DNA of 64,000 nt from Nocardia sp. BMG111209 (GTDB lineage: Bacteria > Actinomycetota > Actinomycetes > Mycobacteriales > Mycobacteriaceae), in contig NZ_KB907310.1 of assembly GCF_000381925.1 (NCBI RefSeq), forward strand, positions 1 to 64,000. Reading direction: 5' to 3'. The notes beneath the pieces were generated by a model that worked only from the letters and a program-made list of their open reading frames with translations, did no database searches and was not told the DNA's origin. Positions 60,555-64,000 of the stretch are shown here, one piece after another; within the stretch, counting starts at the first letter, position 1; the number at the start of each line of letters is the position of its first letter. Both the position numbers and the translations under genes were made by a program.

Positions 60555-61436
60555 ATGGATCTCGATACGATCCGCGAGGTGATCGTGGCCCGGGAGCGCG
60601 CCGATCTCGAAGCGCTGGGCCCGAATTCGGCCGTGCTGGCCGGCGGCACCTGGCTGTTCTCGGAGCCACAGGATCGGCTGGACCGGCTGGTGGACATCAC
60701 CGCCCTGGACTGGCCCGCCCTCGTCGTCACTCCCGCCGGCCTGGAAATCGCGGCGACCTGCACGCTCGCCGAATTCGACGCGGCGGCCGGCGTGCGGGAG
60801 GCGACTCCGGCGATGTCGGGGGTTGTGGGTGGTGCCGGGTCGGTGGCGTTGCCTGCGGAATGGGTTGCGGTTCGGTTGTTTTCGCAGGCTTGCCGGGCGT
60901 TGGTGGCGTCGTACAAGATTCGGCGTGCGGCGACGGTCGGGGGCAATGTGTGCTTGGGGTTGCCCGCCGGCGCGGTGCTGGCCGCGCTGGTGGCGCTGGA
61001 CGGGACCGCGGTGGTGTGGCTGCCGGACGGTGGGGAGCGTTCGATTCCGCTGGCGCGGTTCGTCATCGGGCCGGGGCGGACGGTGTTGCGGCCGGGGGAG
61101 GTGGTGCGGTCGATTCGGCTCGACGACGCGAAACTGCGCTCTCGCACGGCCTTCCGGAAGGTGGCGCTCGCGCCGCTGGGCCGTTCCGGTGCGGTGGTGA
61201 TGGGGCGCCGGGATGCGGACGGTCGCTGCGCGATCACGCTCAGTGCGGCGACGGTCCGGCCGACGGTGCTGGAATTCGGTGCGGTGCCGGAGGATAGCGA
61301 ATTGGTGGCTACTGTGCTCGGGCTGGATCGCGGTGTCTGGTTCGACGATCCGCACGGGACGCCCGCCTGGCGGCGGCACGTCTGCACGGTGCTCGGTCGC
61401 GAGGTGCTGGCCGAATTGCGGGAGGTGCGGTCGTGA
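60555..61436 (+). CDS. Xanthine dehydrogenase-type FAD-binding subunit
   Basis: This is a 293-residue CO-dehydrogenase flavoprotein-like (medium) subunit. [13 protein letters not shown] near residue 31, the conserved [21 protein letters not shown] near residue 118 (FAD pyrophosphate binding) and VVRSIRLD near 178 match the family. The C-terminal CODH_FAD_C part is retained. ATG 60555 is chosen; ATG 60513 in frame. It overlaps the large subunit by 4 bases (GTGA). Confidence 0.87.
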   Translation: MDLDTIREVIVARERADLEALGPNSAVLAGGTWLFSEPQDRLDRLVDITALDWPALVVTPAGLEIAATCTLAEFDAAAGVREATPAMSGVVGGAGSVALPAEWVAVRLFSQACRALVASYKIRRAATVGGNVCLGLPAGAVLAALVALDGTAVVWLPDGGERSIPLARFVIGPGRTVLRPGEVVRSIRLDDAKLRSRTAFRKVALAPLGRSGAVVMGRRDADGRCAITLSAATVRPTVLEFGAVPEDSELVATVLGLDRGVWFDDPHGTPAWRRHVCTVLGREVLAELREVRS

Positions 61437-64000
61437 AGTTCGAGGTGGACGGTCACGCGATCGACGCACAGCCGCGACCCGGGCAGTGCCTGCGCACGCT
61501 GTTGCGCGAGCACGGGCGGTTCGCGGTCAAGAAGGGTTGCGACGCGGGCGATTGCGGTGCGTGCACGGTGCTCGTCGACGGAACGGCGATGCACGCCTGC
61601 CTGTATCCCGCGTACCGGGTCGAGGGGCGGGTCGTGACGACCGCCGCGGGGCTCGGAACGGTGGCGGATCCGCATCCGGTGCAGCGCCGGTTCGCCGAGG
61701 CGGGGGCGTTCCAGTGCGGATTCTGCACCGCCGGGATGGTGGTCACCGCAAGCGAACTCGATCGCGACGGGGTCACCGCGGCGGAGTTGCCGGATCGGCT
61801 CAAGGGAAATCTGTGCCGCTGCACGGGATATCGGCCGATCGCCGCGGCCGTGCTGGGTGTGGACGACGAACCGGCGCAGCCGGCCGGGCCCCGGGCGCTG
61901 CGGATCGTCACGGGCACCGAGCCGTTCACGTTGGACACCGAGCCGGCCGCGCCGGAGCCGGGACCGGATCACGATGTGGACGGGCCGCCGGCGGCGGTCC
62001 TGCATCTGGCGGTGCGCACCAGCCCGTATCCACACGCCCGGATCGTCTCGATCGATACCGCGGCGGCCGAGGCGATTCCGGGCGTGTGCGCGGTGCTCAC
62101 CGCCGACGACAGTCCCGCCTTCACCTTCTCGACCGCGCGGCACCAATTGCGGGAGGACGATCCGGACGACACCGTGATCCTCGATCGGGTGGTGCGTTTC
62201 GCCGGGCAGCGGGTGGCGGCCGTGGTGGCCGAGACGCTCGATATCGCCCGCGCCGCCTGCCGTGCGCTGCGGATCGAGTACGAGCAGTTGCCCGCGGTCT
62301 TCGATCCCGAGGCGGCGTTGCGCGCGGAGGCGCCGAAACTGCACGGGGACAAGCCCGTTGCGTCCCGCATCGCCGATACCGGCCGCAATCTGGTCGCGGA
62401 GGTGCACGGCCGCACGGGCGATCTCGAGGCCGGGTCGGCCGCGGCCGCGGCGGTGGTCACGGGGGTGTGGCGGACCCCGCGGGTGCAGCACGTCCATCTG
62501 GAGACGCACGGCAGTATCGGCTGGATCGACGACACCGGCCGGCTGGTGATCCGCACCAGTACCCAGGTGCCGTTCCTGGTGCGCGACGAACTGTGCCGGG
62601 TGTTCGCGTTGCCCCGCAACCGGATCCGGGTGCTGGCCGCGCGCGTCGGTGGTGGTTTCGGCGCCAAACAGGAGATGCTGACCGAGGATCTGGTGGCGCT
62701 GGCGGTGCTGCGCACCGGAGCGCCGGTGCAGTACGAGTTCACCCGATCCGATCAGTTCACTTCCGCGCCCTGCCGGCATCCGATGCGGGTGGCGGTGACG
62801 GCCGGGGCCGACGCCGACGGCCGGTTGACCGCGCTCGCGGTCGACGTCCTCTCCGATGCCGGGGCCTACGGAAATCACAGTGCCGGAGTGCTTTTCCATT
62901 CGGTCAGTGAATCGGTCGCGCTGTATCGCTGCCCCAACAAGCGCATCGACGGGCGGGCGGTCTACACCAACAATCTGCCGTCGGGCGCGTTCCGGGGTTA
63001 CGGCCTGGGTCAGGTCGGCTTCGCGCTGGAATCCGCGATGGACGAACTGGCGCGGCGGCTGGGCATCGATCCGTTCGAATTCCGCCGGCGCAACGTGGTC
63101 GTGCCCGGTGACGACCTGATCGGCGGATTCTGCACGCCGGACGACGATCTCGGTTTCGGCAGTTACGGTCTGGACCAGTGCCTGGATCTGGCCGAGGCGG
63201 CGCTGCGCCGGGGCAACGGGGTACGGCCGCCGGCCGGACGCTGGCGGATCGGCGAGGGGATGGCCGCCGCCATGATCGCCACCATCCCGCCGCGCGGGCA
63301 CCGGGCCACCGCCGAGGCGGTGCTGCTCTGCGACGGCGATTACGAGATCCGGGTGGGCACAGCCGAATTCGGCAACGGCAGCACCACCGTACATGCTCGG
63401 CTGGCCGCCGCCGCGCTGCACACCGACGTGTCCCGGATCCGGTTGCGGCACGCCGACACCGATGTCACCGAACACGACACCGGCGCCTTCGGTTCCACCG
63501 GAATCGTGGTGGCGGGCAAGGCGGTGCACACCGCGTGCACCCGCCTGGAGCGGCAGATCCTCGCCCGCGCGGCCGCTCTCAGCGACCGGGACGGCACCCT
63601 CGCGGCCGAGGGGGTGTACTGCGGGGATCGGCTGCTCACCGCGGGTGAGCTTCTCGCTGCCGGACCGTTGCGCGCCACCGCGGAACACGACGGCAGTCCG
63701 CGCTCGGTGTCGTTCAATGTGCACGCCGTGCGGGTCGCGGTGCACGCCGACACCGGTGTGGTCCGGATCCTGCAATCCGTGCAGGCCGCCGACGCGGGCA
63801 CCGTCCTCGATGCGCGGCAGTGCCGCGGTCAGGTCGAAGGTGGTGCGGCGCAGGCGATCGGCAGCGCGCTGTACGAGGACATGCGGGTGGAGAACGGGGT
63901 GGTCGGCGCGAAGACGTTGCGCCACTACCACATTCCGCAGCTCGCGGACCTGCCGATCACCGAGGTGCTGTTCGCCGACACCACCGACGCGCTCGGCCCG
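61433..64000 (+). CDS. Fused 2Fe-2S / molybdopterin subunit of xanthine dehydrogenase-type hydroxylase (3' end outside window)
   Basis: GTG 61433; the frame stays open to the window end, at least 856 residues. The N-terminal ferredoxin-like part has [18 protein letters not shown] near residues 34-51. The second 2Fe-2S cluster is in [10 protein letters not shown] near residue 93 and [11 protein letters not shown] near residue 125. A short linker leads into the Mo subunit at about residue 185, with [24 protein letters not shown] near residue 405 and [18 protein letters not shown] near residue 520. The 2Fe-2S unit is fused to the Mo subunit while FAD is separate. Proximity to XdhC/MocA and uraD/uraH favours xanthine oxidation. 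Confidence 0.88.
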   Translation, partial: MKFEVDGHAIDAQPRPGQCLRTLLREHGRFAVKKGCDAGDCGACTVLVDGTAMHACLYPAYRVEGRVVTTAAGLGTVADPHPVQRRFAEAGAFQCGFCTAGMVVTASELDRDGVTAAELPDRLKGNLCRCTGYRPIAAAVLGVDDEPAQPAGPRALRIVTGTEPFTLDTEPAAPEPGPDHDVDGPPAAVLHLAVRTSPYPHARIVSIDTAAAEAIPGVCAVLTADDSPAFTFSTARHQLREDDPDDTVILDRVVRFAGQRVAAVVAETLDIARAACRALRIEYEQLPAVFDPEAALRAEAPKLHGDKPVASRIADTGRNLVAEVHGRTGDLEAGSAAAAAVVTGVWRTPRVQHVHLETHGSIGWIDDTGRLVIRTSTQVPFLVRDELCRVFALPRNRIRVLAARVGGGFGAKQEMLTEDLVALAVLRTGAPVQYEFTRSDQFTSAPCRHPMRVAVTAGADADGRLTALAVDVLSDAGAYGNHSAGVLFHSVSESVALYRCPNKRIDGRAVYTNNLPSGAFRGYGLGQVGFALESAMDELARRLGIDPFEFRRRNVVVPGDDLIGGFCTPDDDLGFGSYGLDQCLDLAEAALRRGNGVRPPAGRWRIGEGMAAAMIATIPPRGHRATAEAVLLCDGDYEIRVGTAEFGNGSTTVHARLAAAALHTDVSRIRLRHADTDVTEHDTGAFGSTGIVVAGKAVHTACTRLERQILARAAALSDRDGTLAAEGVYCGDRLLTAGELLAAGPLRATAEHDGSPRSVSFNVHAVRVAVHADTGVVRILQSVQAADAGTVLDARQCRGQVEGGAAQAIGSALYEDMRVENGVVGAKTLRHYHIPQLADLPITEVLFADTTDALGP

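Noticed and set aside
60551..63931. 1126-codon minus-strand open frame opposite the Mo-hydroxylase
   Set aside because: The plus strand encodes continuous, motif-rich hydroxylase sequence; the antisense frame is low-complexity Arg/His/Gln-rich shadow.

Overview
The window is high-GC DNA with dense genes, frequent GTG and TTG starts, many 4-base stop/start overlaps and actinobacterial protein families. These include a LpdC-type dihydrolipoyl dehydrogenase, a RamB-like acyl regulator, a LigB-type ATP-dependent DNA ligase, ECF sigma and SnoaL proteins, and GlnR-like and ZTP-riboswitch regulatory sites. It fits a mycolic-acid actinomycete such as Nocardia. The genus is my inference; the sequence shows only the class-level signature.

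Layout. 1-950: 3' end of 23S rRNA, 5S rRNA and terminators. 1000-16600: mostly single genes. These are nitronate monooxygenase, serine hydroxymethyltransferase behind a ZTP riboswitch, a LOG-family protein, a luciferase-like oxidoreductase, a HAD phosphatase, a 26-residue peptide gene, an RCK/TrkA-like membrane protein, an alpha/beta hydrolase, a prolyl oligopeptidase, lpdA, and an ECF sigma factor divergent from a duplicated-domain secreted protein. 16500-23100: regulator-rich stretch in which several regulators (AlbA_2/HTH, HxlR, MarR, TetR) sit beside clear palindromic operators and small oxidoreductase or SnoaL genes.

23400-29300: urea ABC transporter urtABCDE followed by a GntR regulator. 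29300-32400: RamB-like regulator and DNA ligase LigB. 32700-42100: divergent amino-sugar locus (SIS isomerase/deaminase, ROK kinase, deacetylase, PfkB kinase, class II aldolase; SBP, two permeases, DeoR regulator). Its gene content spells a complete N-acetylgalactosamine to triose-phosphate route. 42190-42740: tandemly duplicated unit with two tiny Trp/Pro/His-rich peptide genes, each behind a structured leader. 44400-48100: NMT1-type ABC importer with GlnR-like boxes.

48300-54300: cupin/aminotransferase/calycin operon, XdhC and MocA-like molybdenum hydroxylase maturation genes, uraD and uraH for urate degradation, and a sulfite-oxidase-like molybdoenzyme with its reductase. 54500-59800: ribose-type ABC importer plus methylthioribose kinase. 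59800-64000: a DUF1772-like protein and a xanthine-dehydrogenase-type FAD subunit plus a fused 2Fe-2S/Mo subunit that runs off the end.

Taken together, 23-64 kb looks like a nitrogen and carbon scavenging region: urea uptake, amino sugars, a nitrogen-regulated importer, purine/urate catabolism and methylthioribose salvage. No phage, transposase, integrase or CRISPR array was seen.
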